6,735 nucleotides of DNA from an uncultured Lachnospiraceae bacterium (GTDB lineage Bacteria; Bacillota; Clostridia; Lachnospirales; Lachnospiraceae), in assembly GCA_946413945.1 (NCBI GenBank), contig CAMKMR010000098.1:1-6735 (forward strand), read 5' to 3'. Below, one piece after another: positions 1 to 5,770 of the stretch. Each line of letters opens with the position of its first letter. Position 1 is the stretch's first letter. The position numbers were made by a program, and so were the translations under genes. The notes below the pieces were generated by a model that saw only the letters and a program-made list of their open reading frames with translations, was not told the origin of the DNA and made no database searches.

Positions 1-2
1 GT

Positions 3-25
3 TCAGTTTAGTTCCTATAAACTGA
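3..25. other. small perfect hairpin left of the terminator
   Basis: TCAGTTTA (3-10) and TAAACTGA (18-25) are exact reverse complements around the 7-base loop GTTCCTA. It lies 6 bases before the terminator stem that begins at 32, so it is probably part of the 3' untranslated region or the end of a structured RNA whose body is left of the window. No reading frame covering it can be assigned. Function is unknown. Confidence 0.4.
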
Positions 26-31
26 TATAAA

Positions 32-67
32 AGCACTCTTAGCAAATATGTTAAGGGTGCTTTTTTT
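32..67 (+). terminator. rho-independent terminator
   Basis: AGCACTCTTA (32-41) pairs with TAAGGGTGCT (52-61), 10 bp with one G-U pair and a 10-base loop, followed by a run of seven T (61-67). It ends a rightward transcript from outside the window. Read on the minus strand, the same stem is followed by TTTTATAT, so it could also weakly terminate the leftward Nudix transcript, which has no better terminator between 68 and 220. Confidence 0.85.
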
Positions 68-111
68 ATTTCAAGAAAAAATGGCAGAGGACACCACGTT
101 GGGGTCAGGTA

Positions 112-215
112 GTGCGCCCGGACAAGGGTGATTCGCATAGTGAATTGGGAATGTCCGCCCGATAAGTTGTACTCCACAACATCAGAAGCGAGTTTTGTGT
201 GGTAGGAGGTAATTG
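112..215 (+). mobile_element. possible 5' fragment of a group II intron
   Basis: The stretch opens with GTGCGCCCGGACAAGGGTG (112-130). Bacterial group II introns begin GUGYG, and from memory the Lactococcus Ll.LtrB intron begins GTGCGCCCAGATAGGGTG, very close to this. The region also folds: CGGACA (119-124) pairs with TGTCCG (152-157), enclosing ATTC/GAAT (131-134 with 142-145), and CCACA (174-178) pairs with TGTGG (198-202). There is no reverse transcriptase gene and no recognisable domain V, and the leftward Nudix gene ends at 221, so any intron is a 5' stub of about 100 bases. The right end is a guess. It could instead be an unrelated structured RNA or small repeat. Confidence 0.4.
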
Positions 216-220
216 TAGAT

Positions 221-1240
221 TCAGGAATGCAGGGACTGGCGAAGCATCTTTAATTCTTCTGGATTAAAACAGTTGGGGAAGGAAGCGTCTTCTTCAACCG
301 TTTTTATAAGCTCATCTAGATCCATCCATGAGACTTCTTCAACTTCGGATTTCTGAAGCTTAAGACTATTTATATCTACATCTTTTTCTATGACAAAGAC
401 CTGGCTTATCTGATTATCAGGCCAGAATTTACCATAGAAAGGTTTAAAGATGCAGCGCTTGGTAAAACCGATATGACGTAAGTCTTTCTTATCAACTAAA
501 AGACCTAATTCTTCACTTAATTCTCTTATGGCAGCATCAAGTACAGTCTGACCTGCTGAGATGTGACCGGCAGAAGAGATGTCATAGCAGCCGGGATTTG
601 AATCCTTGGTCTTGCTTCTTTTCTGAACTAAGATCTTATTATCTTTTACGATCCACATATGGACTGTCTGATGAAGATAGCCCAGCATATGAGCTACATT
701 TCTTTCTGATACCTGACCAGAAGGACTGCCGTCTTCATTAAGGATATCAAGTAATTCCATATCCTTTCCATTTAGAACAGCGTTCAGTAATTTTCCGTGA
801 CCGTCGTATTCAAGTTTAAGAGAAAAGAAAGGTTCATTATCCGCTAAAAGCTTAAAGAATATCTTATCACCTTCCCAGAGATTAAGATCATATACTTTAT
901 CTTTTTTTATCCATTCAAGACAGCCTTCGTCGCAGTCTGAAAAAATCTTTGTAGATACCTTTGCTGTATAAAGGTGCATGTATTCTGTGCAACCGTCACC
1001 AGAGATAAATGTAACTATCCCTCTCATTCTGTAAGAACTAAGACTAAGACCGCTTTCTTCTAAAACCTCTCTTTTAAGACAGTCATCAGGACTTTCGTCT
1101 TTTTCAAAATGGCCGCCGAGGCCGATCCACTTATCTTTATTTATATCATGTTCTTTTTTTACCCTGTGTAACATAAGATAACTGTCTTCGTTTTCGATAT
1201 AGCAAAGGGTCGTGAGTTCTGCATCTTTATATTTAACCAT
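221..1240 (-). CDS. two-domain Nudix hydrolase (MutT-like plus Idi/YfcD-like)
   Basis: A 339-residue protein with two Nudix domains in tandem. The first (about 1-160) resembles Firmicute MutT/8-oxo-dGTP diphosphatases and has a full Nudix box at residues 43-65 (G43, E49, R57-E58, E61-E62, G64). The second (about 161-339) resembles the Idi/YfcD group; its box at 225-247 keeps R239-E240 and E243-E244, but Q231 stands where the first Glu is expected. The cysteine motif of true isopentenyl-diphosphate isomerases is not seen (CYDISSAGH occupies the site), so a hydrolase acting on an unknown nucleoside or prenyl-type diphosphate is likelier than an isomerase. The protein looks cytosolic, with no signal peptide or membrane segment. 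The start is supported by GAGG seven bases upstream (minus strand). A terminator just upstream of the gene suggests its own promoter. Nudix membership is certain; substrates are not. Confidence 0.9.
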   Translation of the reverse strand: MVKYKDAELTTLCYIENEDSYLMLHRVKKEHDINKDKWIGLGGHFEKDESPDDCLKREVLEESGLSLSSYRMRGIVTFISGDGCTEYMHLYTAKVSTKIFSDCDEGCLEWIKKDKVYDLNLWEGDKIFFKLLADNEPFFSLKLEYDGHGKLLNAVLNGKDMELLDILNEDGSPSGQVSERNVAHMLGYLHQTVHMWIVKDNKILVQKRSKTKDSNPGCYDISSAGHISAGQTVLDAAIRELSEELGLLVDKKDLRHIGFTKRCIFKPFYGKFWPDNQISQVFVIEKDVDINSLKLQKSEVEEVSWMDLDELIKTVEEDASFPNCFNPEELKMLRQSLHS

Positions 1241-1281
1241 GTTCTATCCTCAGTATTTATTAATATGTTTTTCGATTCATT

Positions 1282-1319
1282 AACGCTATTCATGGAATGT
1301 TATATATTATGATAGCGTT
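1282..1319. promoter_or_regulatory. inverted repeat upstream of the Nudix gene, possible operator
   Basis: AACGCTAT (1282-1289) and ATAGCGTT (1312-1319) are exact reverse complements separated by 22 bases of AT-rich DNA. The intervening minus strand reads like a loose -10 region (CATAATATATAAC), and the repeat sits 42-79 bases before the Nudix start codon, where a promoter is needed because a terminator closes the upstream flavoprotein transcript. It could be a repressor site flanking the promoter or a leader hairpin. No -35 box of good quality was found. Confidence 0.35.
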
Positions 1320-1325
1320 TGTGAA

Positions 1326-1354
1326 GCCTCACACGACTGTCACGAGTGTGTGGC
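1326..1354. other. GC-rich imperfect hairpin in the intergenic gap
   Basis: GCCTCACAC (1326-1334) pairs with GTGTGTGGC (1346-1354) with a single T-T mismatch and an 11-base loop. It has no T-run on either strand, so it is not a rho-independent terminator. With the inverted repeat at 1282-1319 it accounts for most of the structure in the gap between the Nudix and flavoprotein genes. Role unknown. Confidence 0.35.
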
Positions 1355-1398
1355 GGCAATTCATCAACGTATTTAGCGCTGTCTTTATCGATATTAAG

Positions 1399-1430
1399 AA
1401 AAATCGCCTAGGCCACTATGCCTAAGCGAT
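1399..1430 (-). terminator. rho-independent terminator of the flavoprotein gene
   Basis: On the minus strand ATCGCTTAGGC (1430-1420) pairs with GCCTAGGCGAT (1413-1403), 11 bp with one G-U pair and a 6-base loop, and is followed by a short T-run (five T including the last stem base). It begins 11 bases after the stop codon of the flavoprotein gene, so it ends that transcript and isolates the Nudix gene downstream. Confidence 0.85.
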
Positions 1431-1441
1431 ATATTTGTTTC

Positions 1442-2845
1442 TTATAATGTATCCATGATGTGGCGGGCTACATAAACACCTGATGCAGATGCATGAGAGA
1501 GTGAATGTGTAACGCCGCTGCAGTCACCGATAACATAAAGACCAGGGTGTCTTGTCTCTAAGTTTTCGTTGATTGCAACTTCCATATTGTAGAACTTTAC
1601 TTCTACACCATAAAGAAGTGTATCGTCATTAGCAGTACCAGGAGCAATCTTATCAAGGGCGTTGATCATCTCGATGATTCCATCCAGGATACGTTTTGGA
1701 ATAACAAGAGAAAGGTCACCAGGGGTTGCAGAAAGAGTTGGAACTACGAAATTCTCCTGAATTCTCTTTTCAGTACTTCTTCTACCTCTTACAAGATCGC
1801 CGAAGCGCTGTACCATAACTCCGCCGCCCAGCATATTTGAAAGGCGGGCGATGCTTTCACCGTATCCGTTACTATCTTTAAATGGCTCTGAGAAATGTTT
1901 TGATACGAGCAGAGCGAAATTGGTATTCTCTGTATATTTTGAAGGATCCTCATAGCTGTGGCCGTTAACTGTTATGATTCCGTTGGTGTTTTCGTTTACG
2001 ACTACACCACGTGGGTTCATACAGAAAGTTCTTACAAGATCTTCATATCTGTTAGTTCTATAAACTATCTTACTTTCATAAAGTTCATCTGTAAGATGTT
2101 TAAATACATCAGCCGGAAGCTCAACTCTTACGCCGATATCAACACGGTTTGATCTGGTTGGGATATCGAGATCTGAGCAGACGCTCTGCATCCAGTGAGA
2201 CCCGGAACGTCCTGCTGAAATGATGCATTTCTTACAGCTATATTCCTCGCCTGCAGCAACAACTTTAAAGCCCTCGCCTTCTTCACCGATCATAAGAACT
2301 TTTTCAACAGGAGTGTTAAAATGGAACTCAACATTGCTCTTTAATTCATTGAAGAGCTGTTCAAGAACAATATAGTTGATATCAGTACCCAGGTGACGGA
2401 CCTGAGCGTCAAGGAGATGAAGGCCATTCTGAAGGCACATTCTCTTTATCTCGGTGTTGGCGGTAGAATAAAGTTTTGTTCCCTCGCCGCCGTGCTTAAG
2501 GTTTATCTCATCAACATACTGCATAAGTTCGATAGCTTTGTTTCTGCCGATGTATTCGAAAAGACTTCCACCAAACTGGTTTGTGATATTGTATTTTCCA
2601 TCTGAAAATGCACCTGCCCCACCGAATCCATTCATGATCGCACAAGACTTACAATTGATACAACTCTTTATCTTATCGCCATCGATTGGGCATTTTCTCT
2701 TTTCCAGTGGATTACCTGTTTCAAAGATCGCAATCTTTAAATTGCTGTTCTTCTTAACAAGTTCATATGTAGAGTATATTCCCCCTGGACCTGCACCAAT
2801 AATAATAACGTCATACATCATTTTTAGTATTAAATCTCCATTCAT
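1442..2845 (-). CDS. FAD-dependent dehydrogenase, COG2509 type
   Basis: A 467-residue flavoprotein. The N-terminal Rossmann motif YDVIIIGAGPGG (residues 11-22) binds the ADP part of FAD, an acidic residue ends the second strand (E42), and a C-terminal LYVIGDCSG (436-444) matches the second FAD contact of this fold. Between them lie a cysteine cluster, C52, C62, C65 and C68, and a glycine-rich GFGGAGAFSDGK (73-84), the pattern I associate with the uncharacterised COG2509 dehydrogenases. The substrate is unknown; the cysteines could hold a metal or Fe-S centre or do redox chemistry. Cytosolic, no membrane segment. The start is uncertain: the longest frame has no Shine-Dalgarno, whereas Met9 (2821) or Met10 (2818) sits directly before the conserved fold and has GGAG 14-17 bases upstream. 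It is divergent from dnaX and has its own terminator, so it is monocistronic. Confidence 0.88.
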   Translation of the reverse strand: MNGDLILKMMYDVIIIGAGPGGIYSTYELVKKNSNLKIAIFETGNPLEKRKCPIDGDKIKSCINCKSCAIMNGFGGAGAFSDGKYNITNQFGGSLFEYIGRNKAIELMQYVDEINLKHGGEGTKLYSTANTEIKRMCLQNGLHLLDAQVRHLGTDINYIVLEQLFNELKSNVEFHFNTPVEKVLMIGEEGEGFKVVAAGEEYSCKKCIISAGRSGSHWMQSVCSDLDIPTRSNRVDIGVRVELPADVFKHLTDELYESKIVYRTNRYEDLVRTFCMNPRGVVVNENTNGIITVNGHSYEDPSKYTENTNFALLVSKHFSEPFKDSNGYGESIARLSNMLGGGVMVQRFGDLVRGRRSTEKRIQENFVVPTLSATPGDLSLVIPKRILDGIIEMINALDKIAPGTANDDTLLYGVEVKFYNMEVAINENLETRHPGLYVIGDCSGVTHSLSHASASGVYVARHIMDTL

Positions 2846-2881
2846 TTTTTACAAATTTTATGCTGTTATTCATCGGGTCAA

Positions 2882-2901
2882 ATGTATAATTAAGCATACA
2901 T
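2882..2901. promoter_or_regulatory. operator-like palindrome before the flavoprotein gene
   Basis: ATGTAT (2882-2887) and ATACAT (2896-2901) are exact inverted repeats with an 8-base spacer. The palindrome lies just downstream of the candidate leftward -10 box at 2906-2911, that is, over the expected transcription start, a usual place for a repressor. It is AT-only apart from one G/C pair per arm, so chance is a real possibility. Confidence 0.3.
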
Positions 2902-2905
2902 AAGT

Positions 2906-2914
2906 AGTATATCA
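2906..2914 (-). promoter_or_regulatory. candidate extended -10 promoter for the flavoprotein gene
   Basis: On the minus strand TGATATACT (2914-2906) fits an extended -10 element (TGn followed by TATACT). No good -35 is found 16-18 bases upstream, which extended -10 promoters can tolerate. Transcription would start near 2899 and leave a leader of about 55-80 bases, depending on the start codon. An alternative nearer the gene, TTGACC (2881-2876) with TAAAAT (2860-2855), has a poor 15-base spacer. Confidence 0.4.
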
Positions 2915-2958
2915 TTAAGTCGTGATAAGTTCTATAAACTTTTTTTGCTATCATCTAT

Positions 2959-2987
2959 TTGCGTTATTTGGCTGTTTTAAGTATAAT
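2959..2987 (+). promoter_or_regulatory. sigma-A-type promoter of the dnaX operon
   Basis: TTGCGT (2959-2964) and a perfect TATAAT (2982-2987) are separated by exactly 17 bases. Transcription should begin around 2994, leaving a leader of about 55 bases before the dnaX start codon at 3050. The octamer TTAAGTAT occurs twice here, at 2977-2984 overlapping the -10 box and at 2992-2999 at the expected start, 15 bases apart; this may be chance. Confidence 0.8.
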
Positions 2988-3049
2988 AACCTTAAGTATG
3001 CCACTTTGAAGGTTGGCTTAGTAATTAATTTAGAAAGAGGTTAAGCTAT

Positions 3050-4765
3050 ATGTCATATATGGCTTTATATAGAAAGTTCCGTCCGGATGTATTTGAAGAA
3101 GTAAAGGGACAGGACCATATAGTAACAACTCTGAAAAATCAGATAAAGCATGACCGTATAGGGCATGCCTATCTTTTTTGTGGAACAAGAGGAACTGGTA
3201 AAACAACTATCGCGAAACTTTTGGCGAAGGCAGTGAACTGTCAGGATCCAAGGGATGGAAGCCCTTGTGGAGAGTGCGAAAGTTGTAAATCCATAGCAGC
3301 AGGACGAGCTTTAAATGTTATCGAGATCGATGCAGCCTCAAATAATGGTGTTGATAATATCAGACAGATAAATGAGTCGGTGCAGTATCCGCCTTCTCAG
3401 GGAAAATATCTGGTATATATAATCGACGAGGTGCATATGCTTTCTACAGGAGCATTTAATGCTCTTTTAAAAACGTTAGAGGAACCACCATCATATGTAA
3501 TCTTTATCCTGGCTACAACAGAAGCTCATAAGGTTCCTATAACTATCAAATCAAGATGTCAGCGTTTTGACTTCCATAGGATACCGATAGAGACCATAGC
3601 TGCAAGGCTGGGAGATCTTATGAAAAGGGAAGGTGTATCGGCAACAGAAGACGCCTTAAATTATGTGGCTCGTGCGGCAGACGGTTCAATGAGAGACGGA
3701 CTTTCAATACTGGACGAGTGCGTATCATTTAATATGGGAGAAGAACTGACATATGACAGAGTCCTTAAGACTATAGGGGCTGTGGATATAGAAGTTTATG
3801 TAAAAATGTCGGAGGCTATAGCCGAGGATGATACTAACCTTGTTATGACACTGGTAAATGATGTGGTCTGGCAGGGAAGAGATCTGACTAAGTTTGTTGA
3901 TGATTTTATATGGTTTATGAGGAACATGCTTTTTATAAAGATGTCTCCGGAAGTGGCTAAAAATCTTGAACTTACTCAGGAAAATATTGAAGAACTTTCA
4001 AAATTAGGAGAAAAGTTTTCGGAAGAAGAGATAACAAGATATCTTAATATTCTTCAGGAGCTTTCAATAGCTATAAGGAATTCCACTATAAAAAGAGTAA
4101 CTCTTGAGATGGGGCTTATCAGGATGATGAGACCGGAGACGGGGGATTCTTATGAGGATATGAACTTAAGATTAGATAAGCTTGAAAAAAAGACTGAGGC
4201 AATGGAGGCAAAGACAGTAACGATTGCTTCAAACTTAAGAAATCTAGAGGAGAATGGAATAAGGACAAGATCAGCCCAGAAGAGTCGGATGGAAACATCT
4301 GACAGTGAAACAGATATGTTCGAGGGCTTATCTGACAAAGAAAAGTCAGATTTAGTAAAGGAAAATCTAAAGAATGAATTTCCAGGGGCTGAATATGAAG
4401 AAGTAGAAGAAATAGCAAGGCAGTGGCGGACTAAGATACTTCCTAAGATAGGAAGGCCTGTAAATATTTATTTAGAAAGAGCAAAGATAGTTCCACTTCA
4501 TAAGAATGAAGGGGAAGACTGCTGCGGACTTGGTATAGTATTAGATTCTACCAATAAAAAAAGCGTTGAGTACACATATTTTCATACAGTTGGAGAGGAT
4601 TCAAAAGATAATCTTGGAAAACTGAACCAGGAAGTATGTGAGATCATACAAAGAAATATTAAGCTTACTCTTATTGAAGGTAAGACAGAAGCTGAAGAAA
4701 AAAGAAGTTTTGCAGGACTGGATCTGAATAAGATCCAATTTCCGGTGGAATTTGAAGAAGATTGA
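3050..4765 (+). CDS. dnaX: DNA polymerase III subunits gamma/tau
   Basis: A 571-residue clamp-loader ATPase that, in the gamma/tau complex, loads the beta sliding clamp and, as tau, links polymerase and helicase at the fork. The AAA+ core shows Walker A GTRGTGKT (45-52), four zinc-finger cysteines (C64, C73, C76, C79), Walker B IIDEVH (124-129), sensor 1 LATTEAH (154-160), the SRC arginine-finger motif (168-170) and sensor 2 GSMRDGLS (212-219). The collar domain runs to about residue 360, a charged likely coiled coil covers about 366-402, and the C-terminal tau region, poorly conserved among bacteria, covers the rest. Length is normal for Firmicutes. AGAGG ends nine bases before the chosen ATG; Met4 is a less likely start. 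It is the first gene of the run with ybaB and recR. A slippery heptamer at codons 379-381 could also yield a short gamma form. Confidence 0.97.
   Translation: MSYMALYRKFRPDVFEEVKGQDHIVTTLKNQIKHDRIGHAYLFCGTRGTGKTTIAKLLAKAVNCQDPRDGSPCGECESCKSIAAGRALNVIEIDAASNNGVDNIRQINESVQYPPSQGKYLVYIIDEVHMLSTGAFNALLKTLEEPPSYVIFILATTEAHKVPITIKSRCQRFDFHRIPIETIAARLGDLMKREGVSATEDALNYVARAADGSMRDGLSILDECVSFNMGEELTYDRVLKTIGAVDIEVYVKMSEAIAEDDTNLVMTLVNDVVWQGRDLTKFVDDFIWFMRNMLFIKMSPEVAKNLELTQENIEELSKLGEKFSEEEITRYLNILQELSIAIRNSTIKRVTLEMGLIRMMRPETGDSYEDMNLRLDKLEKKTEAMEAKTVTIASNLRNLEENGIRTRSAQKSRMETSDSETDMFEGLSDKEKSDLVKENLKNEFPGAEYEEVEEIARQWRTKILPKIGRPVNIYLERAKIVPLHKNEGEDCCGLGIVLDSTNKKSVEYTYFHTVGEDSKDNLGKLNQEVCEIIQRNIKLTLIEGKTEAEEKRSFAGLDLNKIQFPVEFEED
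4186..4231 (+). promoter_or_regulatory. dnaX: candidate programmed -1 frameshift site in dnaX
   Basis: The heptamer A AAA AAG (4186-4192) lies in the frame needed for tandem -1 slippage (zero-frame codons GAA AAA AAG). After a -1 shift the next codons are GAC (4192-4194) and TGA (4195-4197), ending the protein at residue 382, just after the collar domain. Downstream, TGAGGCAAT (4195-4203) can pair with ATTGCTTCA (4223-4231), 9 bp with one G-U pair and a 19-base loop. The stem starts only two bases after the heptamer, closer than usual, and no Shine-Dalgarno-like stimulator is seen about 10 bases upstream. The E. coli dnaX gene uses the same heptamer to make gamma. The run of seven A could also act by transcriptional slippage. 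Confidence 0.55.
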
Positions 4766-4792
4766 TAAAAACATGATCAGGAGGATAAAAAA

Positions 4793-5143
4793 ATGGCTAA
4801 AAGAGGTGGATTCGGTGGAATGGGCATGATGCCAGGAAACATGAATAATCTTATGAAGCAGGCGCAGAGAATGCAGAAACAGATGGAGGAAACACAGGCA
4901 GCTCTTGAAGAAAAAGAGTATGAAGCTACATCTGGTGGCGGAGTTGTTAAGGTAAAGATGAATGGTAAGAAAGAACTTGTAGAAGTAAAGATCGATCCAG
5001 ATGCTGTTGATCCGGATGATGTTGAAATGCTTGAGGATTTAGTTCTTACGGCGGTAAATCAGGTTATAAGCCTTCAGAGTGAAGATGAAAAGACTTCCAT
5101 GGGCAAGATTGCCGGAGGCCTTGGAGGAGGACTTCCATTCTAA
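4793..5143 (+). CDS. ybaB: nucleoid-associated protein, YbaB/EbfC family
   Basis: A 116-residue member of the small YbaB/EbfC family, which forms dimers that bind and bridge DNA. A glycine- and methionine-rich N-terminus (about 1-20) leads into a charged helix (about 20-43, MKQAQRMQKQMEETQAALEE), then the typical strand segment with GGGVVKVKMNGKKELVEVKI (48-67), the DPDDVEMLEDLVLTAVNQ helix (73-90) and a glycine-rich tail ending GGLPF. This matches the family from end to end; the glycine- and methionine-rich start makes it slightly longer than usual. AGGAGG (4779-4784) lies eight bases before the ATG, a near-ideal ribosome site. It follows dnaX by 27 bases and touches recR, the common bacterial order; its link to recombination or clamp-loader function is inferred mainly from that neighbourhood. 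Confidence 0.95.
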   Translation: MAKRGGFGGMGMMPGNMNNLMKQAQRMQKQMEETQAALEEKEYEATSGGGVVKVKMNGKKELVEVKIDPDAVDPDDVEMLEDLVLTAVNQVISLQSEDEKTSMGKIAGGLGGGLPF

Positions 5144-5740
5144 ATGGGTATTTATGGAGAGGAAGTAGACCGTCTTATTGAAGAATTGGGAAGACTGCCG
5201 GGAATAGGACAAAGGACAGCTCAAAGGCTGGCTTTTCATATAATTTCCCTTCCAGAGGAAAGAGCCTCTTCTCTTGCTAATTCAATCGCATCAGCAAAGA
5301 AAAAGATAAGATATTGTAAGACGTGTTTTAATATTACTAATCAGGACGAATGTCCTATATGTGCTTCAGACAGAAGGGATCACAGCCTTATCATGGTAGT
5401 GGAAAGCCCAAGAGATGTTGCGGCATATGAAAAAACAGGTAAATTTGAAGGGGTATACCATGTGCTTCATGGAGTTATCAATCCAAGCCTTGGTATAGGT
5501 CCTCAGGATATAAAATTAAAAGAATTAATGATAAGACTCCATGGGGATGTGAGGGAACTTATCATTGCTACTAATTCAAGTGTTGAAGGTGAAGCGACAG
5601 CCATGTATATTTCCAAAATGGTTAAGCCGGCAGGTATTAAAGTCAGCAGGATTGCCAGCGGAGTACCGGTTGGCGGGGATCTTGAATCTACAGATGAGAT
5701 CACCCTTCTTAGGGCACTTGAGGGTAGAACTGAGTTGTGA
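5144..5740 (+). CDS. recR: recombination mediator protein RecR
   Basis: A 198-residue RecR of standard length. With RecO (and RecF) it helps load RecA onto SSB-covered single-stranded DNA during gap repair and replication restart. Domains in order: helix-hairpin-helix with LPGIGQRTAQRLAFHI (18-33), four-cysteine zinc finger (C58, C61, C70, C73), Toprim domain starting LIMVVESPRD (82-91; E87 is the conserved acidic residue) with the SSVEGEATAMYI segment (145-156), and the C-terminal SGVPVGGDLE (172-181) typical of RecR. No key residue is missing. The ATG directly follows the ybaB TAA stop, and the nearest AGGAGG is inside ybaB, 13 bases upstream, so translation is probably coupled to ybaB. Confidence 0.97.
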   Translation: MGIYGEEVDRLIEELGRLPGIGQRTAQRLAFHIISLPEERASSLANSIASAKKKIRYCKTCFNITNQDECPICASDRRDHSLIMVVESPRDVAAYEKTGKFEGVYHVLHGVINPSLGIGPQDIKLKELMIRLHGDVRELIIATNSSVEGEATAMYISKMVKPAGIKVSRIASGVPVGGDLESTDEITLLRALEGRTEL

Positions 5741-5755
5741 TAGGTAAAAAACTAT

Positions 5756-5762
5756 AGGAGGG
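5756..5762 (+). promoter_or_regulatory. ribosome binding site fixing the pfk start
   Basis: AGGAGGG (5756-5762) is followed by two in-frame ATG codons, at 5765 and 5771. The first is only two bases away, too close for initiation; the second is eight bases away, which is optimal. The start at 5771 also gives the usual N-terminus MKKIGMLTSGGD. Confidence 0.8.
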
Positions 5763-5770
5763 ACATGCAT

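Noticed and set aside
204..250. AGGAGGT at 204-210 followed by an ATG at 227
   Set aside because: The spacing of 16 bases is too long and the frame ends after eight codons. It also runs into the 3' end of the opposing Nudix gene.
1958..2903. Three open frames on the plus strand (1958-2152, 2393-2605, 2538-2903) opposite the flavoprotein gene
   Set aside because: They lie antisense to a well-supported gene, have no recognisable motifs, and their length is explained by the codon use of the real gene.
2927..2946. AAGTT-CTATA-AACTT followed by a T-run as a rightward terminator
   Set aside because: Only five mostly A-T pairs, and no rightward gene lies upstream to be terminated. It sits between two divergent genes.
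2988..3049. Signal recognition particle RNA (scr) upstream of dnaX, as in B. subtilis
   Set aside because: The conserved apical SRP RNA sequence is absent, and the space between the promoter and dnaX is too short.
4119..4418. Minus-strand open frames of 99 and 62 codons inside dnaX
   Set aside because: Low-complexity Leu/Ser/Phe products that mirror the Glu/Lys-rich tau linker on the other strand; no family features.
4556..4562. Second run of seven A in dnaX as another frameshift site
   Set aside because: The zero-frame codons are AAT AAA AAA AGC, so the heptamer does not fit the X XXY YYZ pattern for -1 slippage.
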